Part shown: positions 25,804 through 34,487 of the stretch, one piece after another
How positions within the stretch are numbered: the first letter of the stretch is position 1
How the letters are laid out: the number at the start of each line of letters is the position of its first letter
DNA from: Pseudomonadota bacterium
GTDB lineage: Bacteria > Pseudomonadota > Gammaproteobacteria > Steroidobacterales > Steroidobacteraceae
Direction of reading: 5' to 3'
Length of the DNA stretch: 64,000 nt
NCBI GenBank assembly: GCA_019352035.1
Contig: JABBNZ010000003.1
Coordinates: 24,063 to 88,062 of the forward strand
Notes under the pieces: model-generated
The model's database searches: none
What the model saw: the letters and a program-made list of their open reading frames with translations, nothing else
What the model was told of the DNA's origin: nothing
Position numbers and translations under genes: made by a program

Positions 25804-26417
25804 TCACGCGGCCTGCCGCCGCGCGATGCCGCGGAGGAGCCGCCCGAGAAGATCGGCGCCGGTGACGATGCGCTTGCGTGCTCCCCAGAGCAGAATGACA
25901 TCATCGTCGACCACGTCGTCTCGCTCCGTTCGGGGACGCACGTTCAGCAGGCACAAAAGGTCTCCGAGCGGTGTCTCGCCTCGGTCCCGAGCCAGAGATC
26001 GAGTACGAGCGCCGTAGGGCGCGTCAGCGGATACAGAAGGATGCCGTAGAGCCTGAGCGCTGGCGCCAGCCGCGCCGCCATACGCAACGCATGCCGTGAG
26101 AAGTAGGCCTGCGGGGCGATCTCACACACGCAGGTGATGATGAAGGTGGAGAAGACGAACGCCAGCGCTGCGCTCAGCACCGATTTCGAGAGGAGAGTGA
26201 TGAGCACGTCCGCTCCAACCCCGCCCCACAAGATGGTGGCCAGCGTGAAGTTCGAGTTGCGGCGCAGCTCGTGCACGGTCGCCGCGCTCGCATTGCCGCT
26301 GCTCGCTTCGATCTCGAGCCGCAGGCGGCTCAAGCTGAAGACCGCGAGATTGAGGCCCGAGAACATCGCTGCGTGCACGACCGCCGCCGCGATACCGAGC
26401 CAGATGATGAGTTGCAT
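25804..26417 (-). pseudogene. CNNM/DUF21 membrane protein gene with internal deletion
   Basis: From ATG 26417 (GGAGG 6 bases upstream) a normal DUF21 transmembrane domain is read: LGIAAAVVHAAMFSGLNLAV, SNFTLATILWGGVGADVLIT, ALVLDLWLG. It then stops at 25944. In another frame the DNA continues with TPLGDLLCLLNVRPRTERDD and ILLWGARKRIVTGADLLGRL, ending at 25804, which is the normal C-terminal tail of short CNNM proteins. The roughly 100 or more residues usually between these blocks are missing. The simplest reading is an internal deletion that also shifted the frame. Confidence 0.75.
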
Positions 26418-26708
26418 CGTCGCCTCCAGAGCGAGCCGGTACGATAATCCTCGCCGCGGCGAGAGCGGGCGCAAGATCTGCGGTTTCACCGTGATGCGCC
26501 GCAGAGTGCTCGCCGCCCCCTGGTCGCGGTGGCCTGCGCGGCGGCGTGAGCTTATGTCGCATGGCTCGCCGGCCGGCCGAGCGCCGCGCAATCTGACTCC
26601 CTGGCTGTAGGGCCCTCACCGGACCGGACCTGAAGCGTGACCGCACGTTGGCATACCGCGTGCATGCTTGACCGCGGCACGTCAACGACTGACAAGAGGG
26701 GATCGCGT

Positions 26709-27134
26709 ATGACATGGCTCAACTCGGGGGTTCGCGTCCTTCTCCTGGCGCAGGGCACCGCGGCGCGGTGGCTTCGGGAGGAGCTCCAGTCACTGAAAGT
26801 ACGCATCCGGCTCACCGACGGCTGTATCGAGGAGCTGGCGCGCGAAGCCGATCGTGCCGCGCGGCGTGCCGCGGCGGCAGGCGGGCGAGCCTCCTACTCG
26901 CAGCTGCTGCGTGAGCAGGTCGTCGTGCAGGCGAATTGGGCGCGCCAATGGACGGCAACCGATGAGACAATGTCTGGCGGCGACCCGGCAGCGCAGGCCT
27001 TTGTAAGAATTGCGCGCAAATATGCGCTGCCGCGCCCCTGGAAGCTGTCAGAGCCCGTCGCGGTGGAAGTCGAGCGGCTGCGGCCGGCCTGGACTTGGGC
27101 TGCCGACTTTCGCCCGCAGCCCGCCGGTCACTGA
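26709..27134 (+). CDS. Hypothetical protein
   Basis: 141 residues from ATG 26709, with GAGGGG upstream. The first half is a long amphipathic, Ala/Arg-rich helix (LREELQSLKVRIRLTDG, then EELAREADRAARRAAAAG); the second half is Trp-rich (ANWARQWTA, PRPWKLSEP, RPAWTWAAD). No TM segment apart from a weak hydrophobic start, and no family recognised. Its end overlaps the convergent aldolase gene by 7 bases. Codon use is like that of the neighbours, so it is probably real. Confidence 0.5.
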   Translation: MTWLNSGVRVLLLAQGTAARWLREELQSLKVRIRLTDGCIEELAREADRAARRAAAAGGRASYSQLLREQVVVQANWARQWTATDETMSGGDPAAQAFVRIARKYALPRPWKLSEPVAVEVERLRPAWTWAADFRPQPAGH

Positions 27135-27769
27135 TTCGCGCGCCAGGCGGCCACCAGGGCGAGTGCGCGCCGGTGCACCTCGCCCGCGGGGTGGCCGCCA
27201 CGATAGAGGTCGCCTCCGACACCCAGACCCGCGCAACCTGCCTGACGCCACGGCGCAAGGTTGGATACGCCCACGCCGCCCACGGCAAACACGCCGGCGC
27301 TGCCCGGCAAAACCTCGCGCAGCGCCTTGAGGTGGCCGGGACCATAGCTCGCCGCCGGAAAAAGCTTGAGCAGTCCGGCGCCCGCGCCCAGCGCGGCAAA
27401 CGCCTCGGTCGCCGTGGCGAACCCCGGCATCACGATCATTCCGAGCGATACGGCACGCTCGATCACGGCCGGCACGGTGTTGGGTGTCACGATCAGGCGC
27501 GCGCCCGCGGCATGCACCGCATCGACATCGGCGGGGCTCAGCACCGTTCCCGCGCCGCAGAGGCAGCGGTCGCCGAATTTCCCGACGAGACGCGCGATGC
27601 TCTCGAGCGCCGAGGGGGAGTTGAGCGGCACCTCGATCGCACCGATCCCGGCATCGTGAAGCGCCGCGCCGACCTCGAGCACCTCCTGCGGCCGGATGCC
27701 GCGCAGGATCGCAACGAGGGGCAGAATCACTTCCGGCCAATGTTGGGGAACAGTGTTCACGGTTGTCAT
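27128..27769 (-). CDS. dgoA: 2-dehydro-3-deoxy-6-phosphogalactonate aldolase
   Basis: 213-residue KDPG/KDPGal aldolase fold. The catalytic pair is E46 (IEVPLN) and the Schiff-base lysine K135 (LLKLFPAA); GAGTVLSPADV is the substrate loop. Cleaves KDPGal to pyruvate and glyceraldehyde 3-phosphate. It overlaps dgoK by ATGA, which fixes the start and favours the galactonate isozyme over Entner-Doudoroff Eda. The DgoD dehydratase and a DgoR regulator are not in the window. Confidence 0.88.
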   Translation of the reverse strand: MTTVNTVPQHWPEVILPLVAILRGIRPQEVLEVGAALHDAGIGAIEVPLNSPSALESIARLVGKFGDRCLCGAGTVLSPADVDAVHAAGARLIVTPNTVPAVIERAVSLGMIVMPGFATATEAFAALGAGAGLLKLFPAASYGPGHLKALREVLPGSAGVFAVGGVGVSNLAPWRQAGCAGLGVGGDLYRGGHPAGEVHRRALALVAAWRANQ

Positions 27770-28683
27770 AGCGTGCGAAGTCCTGCGAGCGCGCAGTGCT
27801 CGCCGTCGAGGGAGGAGGCCGAGATGCCTTCGTGGCGCAAGGCCAGCGCATAGCGCTCGTTGAGCGCGCCATCGCCGATCAGAACGACTGGCTCGCGGGC
27901 GCCGAAGAGCGCAATCGCGCCGTGTACGTCGGTGCCGATCATCAGTCCTGAGAGATACGACAGCGCCCAGTCGCGGGAGCATCCGTCGATCAACTGCCGC
28001 GAACGAACGGAGAAGAGGGCGTGCAGCAGGCTCGCCTTCCCGAGGGTCGCGGCCGTCTCGAGCCCGCGCTCGAAGCCATCATCGGCGCTGACGGCCCCCG
28101 CGCTTGCCGCAGCAGCGGCGCTCGCCGCGCGCGTCAGGGTGCTCCCGTCGCGCAGCAATGCGAAGAGCTCGCCCGTGAGCGCCGTCAGGAAATCGCGCAC
28201 TTGGCCGTCCTCGAGCCAGGCCCACTTGGTGTGGGTGCCGGGCAGGCAGAGCAGATGGCGGCCGGCGCCGAGAGCCGGATGGAGAGTCAGGGCACCGGCG
28301 ATCTGGGTCTCCTCGCCGCGCATGACTTCCGGGGTGCCGAGCCGACCCTGGCAGGAGAGGCCGGGGGCGATGGTTACGGGCGCGCCCTGCGCCTCGAACC
28401 GCAGCGCCGCCTCACGCAGCGCGCGCAGGTCCGCGGGGCAGGGAACGTATGGGGCCTCTCGCCACCCGTTGCGGGAGCCCGCCATGCCGCAGAGCACGAG
28501 CGGCAGGGGCCCGTGGGCATCTCGCCATCCGGCCGTCAGTCGATGCAGCACCTCGGCGGGCGGCTCGCGCAGCGCGCCGATGCCCGGTCCTTCGCGGGTC
28601 TCGAGAACGCGCTCGCCGAGGCAGAGGGAAAGGCGCAGCCGGGAGGTGCCCCAGTCGCCGGTAATGTAGCGTTCAAGATCCAT
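27766..28683 (-). CDS. dgoK: 2-dehydro-3-deoxygalactonokinase
   Basis: 305 residues. The phosphate motif ITGDWGTSRLRLSL opens the DgoK family ASKHA fold; CGMAGSRNGW, LPGTHTKWAWL and IGDGALNERYALAL are further family marks. Phosphorylates 2-keto-3-deoxygalactonate before cleavage by the co-translated aldolase. It is divergent from murJ with 30 bases between starts. Not known: how galactonate enters the cell here, since no transporter is adjacent. Confidence 0.9.
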   Translation of the reverse strand: MDLERYITGDWGTSRLRLSLCLGERVLETREGPGIGALREPPAEVLHRLTAGWRDAHGPLPLVLCGMAGSRNGWREAPYVPCPADLRALREAALRFEAQGAPVTIAPGLSCQGRLGTPEVMRGEETQIAGALTLHPALGAGRHLLCLPGTHTKWAWLEDGQVRDFLTALTGELFALLRDGSTLTRAASAAAAASAGAVSADDGFERGLETAATLGKASLLHALFSVRSRQLIDGCSRDWALSYLSGLMIGTDVHGAIALFGAREPVVLIGDGALNERYALALRHEGISASSLDGEHCALAGLRTL

Positions 28684-28713
28684 TGAGGATCGGTATGGTA
28701 CCGTGGCGCCCGC

Positions 28714-30351
28714 ATGCCACAAACGGACATTCCCGCCGCGGCGCCCGGTACCGCCTCGGCGGCCCCTAGCCACGAGAAGCTCAATACCCGGGCCGCGGGG
28801 GTGGTCGCGCTGGCCGTGCTCGGCAGCCGCATTCTCGGCCTGGTGCGCGATCAGGTGTTCAGCATGCTCTTTGGCGGCGGGGAGGTCATGGACGCCTTCA
28901 TCATGGCCTTCCGCATCCCGAATCTGCTGCGGGATCTCTTCGCCGAGGGTGCGCTGTCGACGGCCTTCATCACCGTGTTCACCAAGACGACCGCGGTGCA
29001 GGGTGACCGTGCCGCTTGGGAGCTGGCGAACAAGGTGGCGACCGCCGCCACCGTGATCGTGAGCTTCCTCACGATCCTGGGGATCGTTTGCGCGCCCTGG
29101 ATCGTCTCGGTGCTGGCGCCCGGGTTCGATCCGGCCAAGGCGGCGCTCACCATCACTCTGACTCGCATCATGTATCCCTTCATCCTGCTGGTCTCGCTCG
29201 CGGCGCTGGTGATGGGGATGCTGAACGCGAGGAACGTCTTCGGCATTCCCGCGGCCGCTTCGAGCTTCTTCAACCTGGGCTCGATCATTGCCGGTGTCGG
29301 CATCGGCTGGCTGCTCGATCCGCATTTCGGGCGGCGGGCGACGATCGGGCTGGCCTTCGGCACGCTGATCGGCGGGGCGATGCAGCTTCTCGTGCAGCTG
29401 CCGTCGCTGCGGCGCCTGGGCTACCGGTTCCGCCCCGACTTTCACTGGCGCGACAAGGGGGTCAAGGCGATCCTGCGGCTCATGGGGCCCTCGGTGATCG
29501 CGGCGAGCTCCACTCAGGTGAACGTGCTGGTGAACTCCGTCTTCGCCTCGAGGCTCGGCAATGGGCCCGTCACCTGGCTGCAGTTCTCCTTTCGATTGAT
29601 GCAGATGCCTCTCGGCATTTTCGGCGTCGCGTTGGGGACGGTATCGCTGCCACTGCTTGCGCGCATGGCGGCGGGAGGGAACATCACGGGATTTCGCACG
29701 GAGCTCGCGCGTGGCATGCGCCTAGCGTTTCTGATGACCCTCCCGGCCAGCATTGGACTTATCCTGCTGGCCGAGCCCATCATGTCGGTATTGTTCCAAC
29801 ACGGACGCTTCAGTGCGTACGATGCGTACGAATCGGCCGCCGCGCTGCGGTTCTATGCCATCGGGCTGTGCGGATATGCCGCGCTCAAGGTGCTGGTGAA
29901 CGCGTTCTACGCCATCGATCGGCGCAAGACGCCGATGGTCGTGAGCTTCGCCGCGGTCGCGCTCAATCTTCTCCTCAACTGGATCTTCACCGTGCGGCTG
30001 GGCTGGGGGCACCAGGGACTCGCGTTCTCGACCGCTTGCATCGCGACGACCAACTTCCTCGTTCTCTACACCCTGATGCACCGGCACCTGGGGCGGCTCG
30101 AGTCGCGTGCGATGCTGACGCTCCTGCGGCGTCTCTCGGTGGCTTGCGCGGTCCTCGCCGGCATCTGCTGGGCCGGCAACCATTACCTTCTCGCCGACTG
30201 GGCGGTCGAGCGGTTCTGGCCGAAGGCGGCCTCGCTCGCCGCTGTCATCGTGGCGGGGGCGGGCGCGTTCTTCTTCTGCGCGAACGCGCTGCGCATCCGC
30301 GAGATGCAGGACATCGTGCAGGCGGTGCGGCGCAGGCTCCATCGGGCGTGA
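28714..30351 (+). CDS. murJ: Lipid II flippase MurJ (MviN)
   Basis: 545 residues, 14 predicted helices, usual length. Early signatures SRILGLVRDQVFSMLFG and DAFIMAFRIPNLLRDLFAEG include the essential arginines of the central cavity; LFQHGRFSAYDA and NAFYAIDRRKTPM follow in the second half. Flips lipid-linked peptidoglycan precursor across the inner membrane. In many gammaproteobacteria murJ sits by ribF/ileS; here it is between dgoK and an outer-membrane protein gene, so it is relocated. Confidence 0.96.
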   Translation: MPQTDIPAAAPGTASAAPSHEKLNTRAAGVVALAVLGSRILGLVRDQVFSMLFGGGEVMDAFIMAFRIPNLLRDLFAEGALSTAFITVFTKTTAVQGDRAAWELANKVATAATVIVSFLTILGIVCAPWIVSVLAPGFDPAKAALTITLTRIMYPFILLVSLAALVMGMLNARNVFGIPAAASSFFNLGSIIAGVGIGWLLDPHFGRRATIGLAFGTLIGGAMQLLVQLPSLRRLGYRFRPDFHWRDKGVKAILRLMGPSVIAASSTQVNVLVNSVFASRLGNGPVTWLQFSFRLMQMPLGIFGVALGTVSLPLLARMAAGGNITGFRTELARGMRLAFLMTLPASIGLILLAEPIMSVLFQHGRFSAYDAYESAAALRFYAIGLCGYAALKVLVNAFYAIDRRKTPMVVSFAAVALNLLLNWIFTVRLGWGHQGLAFSTACIATTNFLVLYTLMHRHLGRLESRAMLTLLRRLSVACAVLAGICWAGNHYLLADWAVERFWPKAASLAAVIVAGAGAFFFCANALRIREMQDIVQAVRRRLHRA

Positions 30352-30402
30352 GCGGCACAAATCGTGCGGAGCCGCATGGTTGAAGGAACCGGAGAATTCG
30401 AC

Positions 30403-31086
30403 ATGAGCAAACGCTATCTCTATCCGCTCGGTGCCCTGCTGTTCCTCGGAGCATGGGCGAGCGCGCAGGCGCAGAACTACTACGAGCGCTACTACGGACC
30501 TCAGGAGCATGTGCACTGGCACCTGGATGCGGGCTATGCGGCCACGAGCGGCCAGATCGCCGACTTTCTCGACAGCGGCTGGACGGTCGGCGGGGGTCTC
30601 TCCTGGCAGCCGGATTTCAGCTCGCCGTTCGCTCTGCGCGCCGACCTCAACTACAGCCGCTTCGATGCCACGCGCAAGCTTATCGCCATCAACCAGGCCG
30701 TCGACCAGACGCAGATCAATGACGGATTCGGCGAGATCTTCGGCCTCGACGTCGACGGCGAGTACAAGGTGCCGCTCACGCCTTACCTCACCGGCTTTGC
30801 GCTGGCGGGCATCGGCGTCGCTCACCGACGCATCGCGCTCACGCAGACGGTCGCGTTCGGGGATTACTTCTGCGATCCGTGGTTCGGTTACTGCGCCTAC
30901 GGCCTGGTACCAGGACAAGAGGTCGTCGCCACCGACAATGCCACCGGCTTCTCCTGGAACGCGGGGCTGGGACTCGACTTCGCCCTTAGGAACGGCGAGA
31001 CGTTCTTCGTCGAGGCCCGTTTCACGCGGATCCAGACCGCGCAGCCGACGGACTTCGTGCCGATCCGGGTGGGCCTGAGATTTTGA
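30403..31086 (+). CDS. Small outer-membrane beta-barrel protein
   Basis: 227 residues from ATG 30403 with GGAG 8 bases upstream. A signal peptide (LYPLGALLFLGAWASAQAQ) is followed by about eight amphipathic strands such as VHWHLDAGYAATSG and GFALAGIGVAHRR, and the chain ends in F (IRVGLRF), the BAM recognition signal. This matches OmpW/OmpA-barrel-like proteins of eight strands. A CFDY-type loop with two cysteines (YFCDPWFGYC) may form a disulfide. Function unknown. Confidence 0.8.
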   Translation: MSKRYLYPLGALLFLGAWASAQAQNYYERYYGPQEHVHWHLDAGYAATSGQIADFLDSGWTVGGGLSWQPDFSSPFALRADLNYSRFDATRKLIAINQAVDQTQINDGFGEIFGLDVDGEYKVPLTPYLTGFALAGIGVAHRRIALTQTVAFGDYFCDPWFGYCAYGLVPGQEVVATDNATGFSWNAGLGLDFALRNGETFFVEARFTRIQTAQPTDFVPIRVGLRF

Positions 31087-31089
31087 GTC

Positions 31090-31095
31090 TACAAT
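31090..31095 (+). promoter_or_regulatory. -10 element before CBS gene
   Basis: TACAAT 36 bases before the CBS start, just after the barrel stop, with no good -35. Suggests the CBS gene has its own promoter. Confidence 0.3.
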
Positions 31096-31125
31096 GAGAC
31101 CTGGGTAACCATTGGAGAGCGCTCC

Positions 31126-31572
31126 ATGAATGCCGGCAGCGTCTGCAAGCATGCGGTGGTGACGGTCACCCCGACCGACGATCTCATCGCGGCTGCGCAT
31201 GTCATGCGCGAGAAGCACGTCGGGTACCTCGTGGTATGCGACGCGGCCCTGGGTGGGAGAGTCGTCGGCGTTCTGACCGATCGCGACCTCGTGGTCGCGG
31301 TGCTGGCTCAGGAAGCGGACGTGCGCGCGCTCAAAGTGAGCGACGTGATGACCCGGGATCCGCTCGTCATCGACGGCGGCCAGTCGATCGAGGCGGTGCT
31401 GCGGCACATGCGTGAGGCGGGAGTGCGCCGGGTTCCAGTGGTGGACCGTTCGGGGGCGCTCGCCGGAGTCCTCTCCATCGACGATGTATTGGAGCGCATC
31501 GCGGAGCAGCTCGTCAATATCGCCGGGTCCATCCGCAACGAGCAGCGCATGGAGCGAGTGGTGCGCCAGTAG
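31126..31572 (+). CDS. Tandem CBS domain protein
   Basis: 148 residues holding two CBS motifs (about 8-60 and 70-130): GYLVVCDAALGGRVVGVLTD and RRVPVVDRSGALAGVLSIDD. Such pairs bind adenine nucleotides and act as energy or redox sensors, usually regulating a partner. No enzyme domain is attached. Cytoplasmic. Neighbours give no partner. Confidence 0.88.
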   Translation: MNAGSVCKHAVVTVTPTDDLIAAAHVMREKHVGYLVVCDAALGGRVVGVLTDRDLVVAVLAQEADVRALKVSDVMTRDPLVIDGGQSIEAVLRHMREAGVRRVPVVDRSGALAGVLSIDDVLERIAEQLVNIAGSIRNEQRMERVVRQ

Positions 31573-31585
31573 GCTGCGGTCGCGG

Positions 31586-32974
31586 ATGAGCGAGGGGGCG
31601 CTGCAGCTCTGGTTCGAGTCGGCCCTGCTGCCAGGCGGGTGGGCGAGGCGCGTGCGTATCACGAGCGAGGACGGAGTGATCCGCTCCGTGGAGCCGAACG
31701 CCGACCCGGGCGAGGGCGAGGAGCGCCACGCGGTGGGCGTTCCCGGGCTGCCCAACCTGCACAGTCACGCCTTCCAGCGCGCCATCGCGGGATTGACCGA
31801 GCGGCGCGGGCCCGGGCAGGACAGCTTCTGGACCTGGCGTGAGCTCATGTACCGGTTCGTGGAGCGGATCGACCCGGATCAGCTTCAGGCGGTCACGGCC
31901 CTGGCGTTCGCGCAAATGCTGGAAGGCGGGTTCACGCGCGTCGGGGAGTTTCACTACCTGCACCAGGATAAGTTGGGCGTGCCGTTCGCCGATCCGGGCG
32001 AGCTGGCCGGGCGCGTTGCCGCGGCTGCCGCCGAGACCGGTATCGCACTCACGCTGCTGCCGGCGTTCTACGCCCACAGCGGCTTCGGGGCGCCGGGCCC
32101 CAGCGCGCGTCAGCGGCGCTTCGCAACGGATCTCGATCGCTTTGCCCGAATCGTGGAATCGAGCCGCAAGGCGGCTCGTGAGCTGCCGGATGGCAACGTG
32201 GGCGTTGCACCGCACAGTCTGCGCGCCGTCACGCCGGAGGAGCTTGCAGCTGTTGTGTCGCTTGCCTCGGGAGGCCCCGTCCACATTCATGTTGCCGAGC
32301 AGGTCCGCGAGGTCGAGGAATGCGTCGCCTGGTGCGGACGCCGTCCGATCGAGCGTTTGTTCGAAGCCGCGACGGTAGATGGCCGATGGTGCCTCATACA
32401 TGCAACTCACGCGATACCGGAGGAGCTCGAGCGCATCGCGGCGGCGGGCGCCGTGATCGGGCTCTGTCCCATGACGGAGGCAAGTCTCGGCGACGGGGTG
32501 TTCCCGGCGTTGGAATTCCAGGGTTGCGGGGGCCGGATCGGGATCGGGACCGACTCCAACGTGCTGATCGAAGCCGGCGCGGAGCTGCGTGCATTGGAGT
32601 ATTCACAGCGCCTGACCCGGCGAATGCGCAATGTGCTCGCCGGTCAGTCGGGTCATTCGACGGGCCGGAGCCTGTTCGACGCGGCGCTCGCGGGCGGCGC
32701 TCAGGCGCTTGGCGGCGCGCCGGCGGGGACCCGGGCAGGTGTCGGGCTGGCCGTGGCCGCACCGCTCGATCTGGTGAGCCTGGATGCCGGACATCCCGCG
32801 CTGATCGAGCGCCGCGAGGACGAGATTCTCGATAGCTGGATTTTTGCTGCTGGGCGCGACGTCATCGACTGCGTATGGCGCGCGGGCGAGAAGGTGGTGA
32901 GCGGAGGGCGCCATCGCGGACGCGATGTCATCGTGGCGCGCTACCGTCGGGCGATGAAGACACTGCTCGCCTGA
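31586..32974 (+). CDS. hutF: Formimidoylglutamate deiminase
   Basis: 462-residue amidohydrolase. Metal site starts at NLHSHAFQRAI; HIHVAEQ, LIHATH and GTDSNV supply the later histidines and aspartate; DSFWTWRELMY is typical of HutF. Converts N-formimino-glutamate to N-formylglutamate in the five-step histidine pathway. Start ATG 31586 is 14 bases after the CBS stop. The rest of the hut pathway is not in the window. Confidence 0.92.
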   Translation: MSEGALQLWFESALLPGGWARRVRITSEDGVIRSVEPNADPGEGEERHAVGVPGLPNLHSHAFQRAIAGLTERRGPGQDSFWTWRELMYRFVERIDPDQLQAVTALAFAQMLEGGFTRVGEFHYLHQDKLGVPFADPGELAGRVAAAAAETGIALTLLPAFYAHSGFGAPGPSARQRRFATDLDRFARIVESSRKAARELPDGNVGVAPHSLRAVTPEELAAVVSLASGGPVHIHVAEQVREVEECVAWCGRRPIERLFEAATVDGRWCLIHATHAIPEELERIAAAGAVIGLCPMTEASLGDGVFPALEFQGCGGRIGIGTDSNVLIEAGAELRALEYSQRLTRRMRNVLAGQSGHSTGRSLFDAALAGGAQALGGAPAGTRAGVGLAVAAPLDLVSLDAGHPALIERREDEILDSWIFAAGRDVIDCVWRAGEKVVSGGRHRGRDVIVARYRRAMKTLLA

Positions 32975-33002
32975 CCGTCCGGCCGGCGGCAGGGGAGGAC
33001 GG

Positions 33003-33353
33003 ATGAAGAAGTTCACCGGGATTCTCCTGGGGGGCGCCGGCGCGGTCGCTCTGGGCGGAATTGCTCTACATCGTCACGAGCCGATCAATGCCTTGTGGAT
33101 CGTCACGGCCGCCCTGTGCCTCTGGGTGCTCGGCTATCGTTTCTACGCCGCGTGGGTCGCCGCGCGGGTGCTTTCCGGGGACGACTCTCGGCGAGGCTGC
33201 AGCCGCTCGCCCTCGCCGGGCGCAGCGGACGTTCCATGCCGAGCCGGAAGCGGGCAGGTGCAAGCGGCATCAGGCGCTGCTGCTGAGAACTGCGGCGATC
33301 CGCTTTCGCCAGTGCTTAGCGCCCGCGGAAACGGTAGAATTCACGGTTTTTAG
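33003..33353 (+). pseudogene. cstA: Truncated cstA (carbon starvation protein) stub
   Basis: The first about 61 residues are a good CstA N-terminus (GGAGAVALGGIALHRHEPIN, NALWIVTAALCLWVLGYRFY). The remaining 620 or so residues of CstA are absent; from base 33186 the frame turns into Arg/Ser-rich non-homologous sequence to the stop at 33353. The arn operon begins 37 bases later. This is the left end of a deleted gene. Confidence 0.8.
33335..33340 (+). promoter_or_regulatory. -10 element before arn operon
   Basis: TAGAAT 50 bases before the first arn start codon, with no strong -35 (GTGCTT at 17 bases). It is the only -10-like site in this short gap. Confidence 0.35.
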
Positions 33354-33389
33354 CAAGTGCCGGGCCCAGTCCGCGGCTTAAGGATTCCC

Positions 33390-34448
33390 ATGCCACTCAA
33401 GATCATGATCCTAGGGGCGAACGGCTTCATCGGCAGCGCCCTGACGAGTGCGGTCCTGCGCGAACGCGACTGGGAGGTCTTCGGCATCGACCTCTCCGAC
33501 AACAAGCTCGGGTCGCTGCCGAAGAACGACCGCTTCCACTTCGTCGAGGGCGACATCACCATCAACAAGGAATGGGTGGAGTATCACGTCAAGAAATGCG
33601 ACGTGGTCGTGCCGCTCGTCGCCATCGCGAATCCGGCGCAGTACGTGACCCATCCCCTCCGGGTGTTCGAGCTCGACTTCGAGGCGAACCTCGCCATCGT
33701 TCGCCACTGCGTCAAGTACGGCAAGCGCCTCATATTCCCCTCGACCTCGGAGATCTACGGCATGTCGCCCGATGCCGTGCTCGATGAGGAGACGAGCTCG
33801 CTCGTCTACGGCCCGATCGAGAAGCAGCGCTGGATCTACGCCGCCTCGAAGCAGCTCCTCGACCGCGTCATCTACGCCTACGGCGTGCGCGACAACCTCG
33901 ACTACACGCTGTTTCGCCCGTTCAACTTCATCGGGCCGAACCTGGACAACGTCGAGGAGCCGAAAGAGGGCAGCTCGCGCGTCTTCACGCAGTTCCTGTC
34001 GAACGTGCTCTACCGCCGGCCGATCAAGCTCGTCGACGGCGGCCGCCAGAAGCGCTCCTTCACCTACATCGACGATGCGATCGAGTGCCTGCTCACCATC
34101 ATCGAGAACGCGCGCAGCCGCGCCTCGCGGCGAATCTTCAACATCGGCAATCCCGCGAACTGCGTCTCGATCCGCGAGCTCGCCGAGCGCACCATCCGCA
34201 TCGCCCAGGAATTCCCCGTGCTGCGCGAGAGCGCGCGCGCCACGCAGATCGTCGAGGTCTCGGCGGGCGATTACTACGGCAAGTACTACCAGGACATCCA
34301 GGTGAGGGTGCCCGCCATCCACGCGGCCGAGCGCGATCTTGACTGGCGGCCCAGCACGGATCTCGACACGGCCATCCGCCGCACCATCGAGTTCTACGTG
34401 AAGCAGGAGAACTTCAGCGCCCGCGCCGCCGCCCTGGCGGGCGGCTGA
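33390..34448 (+). CDS. arnA: UDP-glucuronic acid decarboxylase (ArnA dehydrogenase half)
   Basis: 352-residue extended SDR enzyme equal to the C-terminal half of ArnA, here a gene of its own. NAD motif GANGFIG (9-15); catalytic TSEIYG and Y150-AAS-K154; RSFTYIDD with the arginine that assists decarboxylation. Oxidises UDP-GlcA and releases CO2 to give UDP-Ara4O, the first committed step to L-Ara4N lipid A. First gene of the operon. The formyltransferase half is a separate gene at 38725, so in this organism ArnA is split. Confidence 0.92.
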   Translation: MPLKIMILGANGFIGSALTSAVLRERDWEVFGIDLSDNKLGSLPKNDRFHFVEGDITINKEWVEYHVKKCDVVVPLVAIANPAQYVTHPLRVFELDFEANLAIVRHCVKYGKRLIFPSTSEIYGMSPDAVLDEETSSLVYGPIEKQRWIYAASKQLLDRVIYAYGVRDNLDYTLFRPFNFIGPNLDNVEEPKEGSSRVFTQFLSNVLYRRPIKLVDGGRQKRSFTYIDDAIECLLTIIENARSRASRRIFNIGNPANCVSIRELAERTIRIAQEFPVLRESARATQIVEVSAGDYYGKYYQDIQVRVPAIHAAERDLDWRPSTDLDTAIRRTIEFYVKQENFSARAAALAGG

Positions 34449-34487
34449 GCGCCGACCCAAGGACGACACACGAGAGGCGCAGACGGA

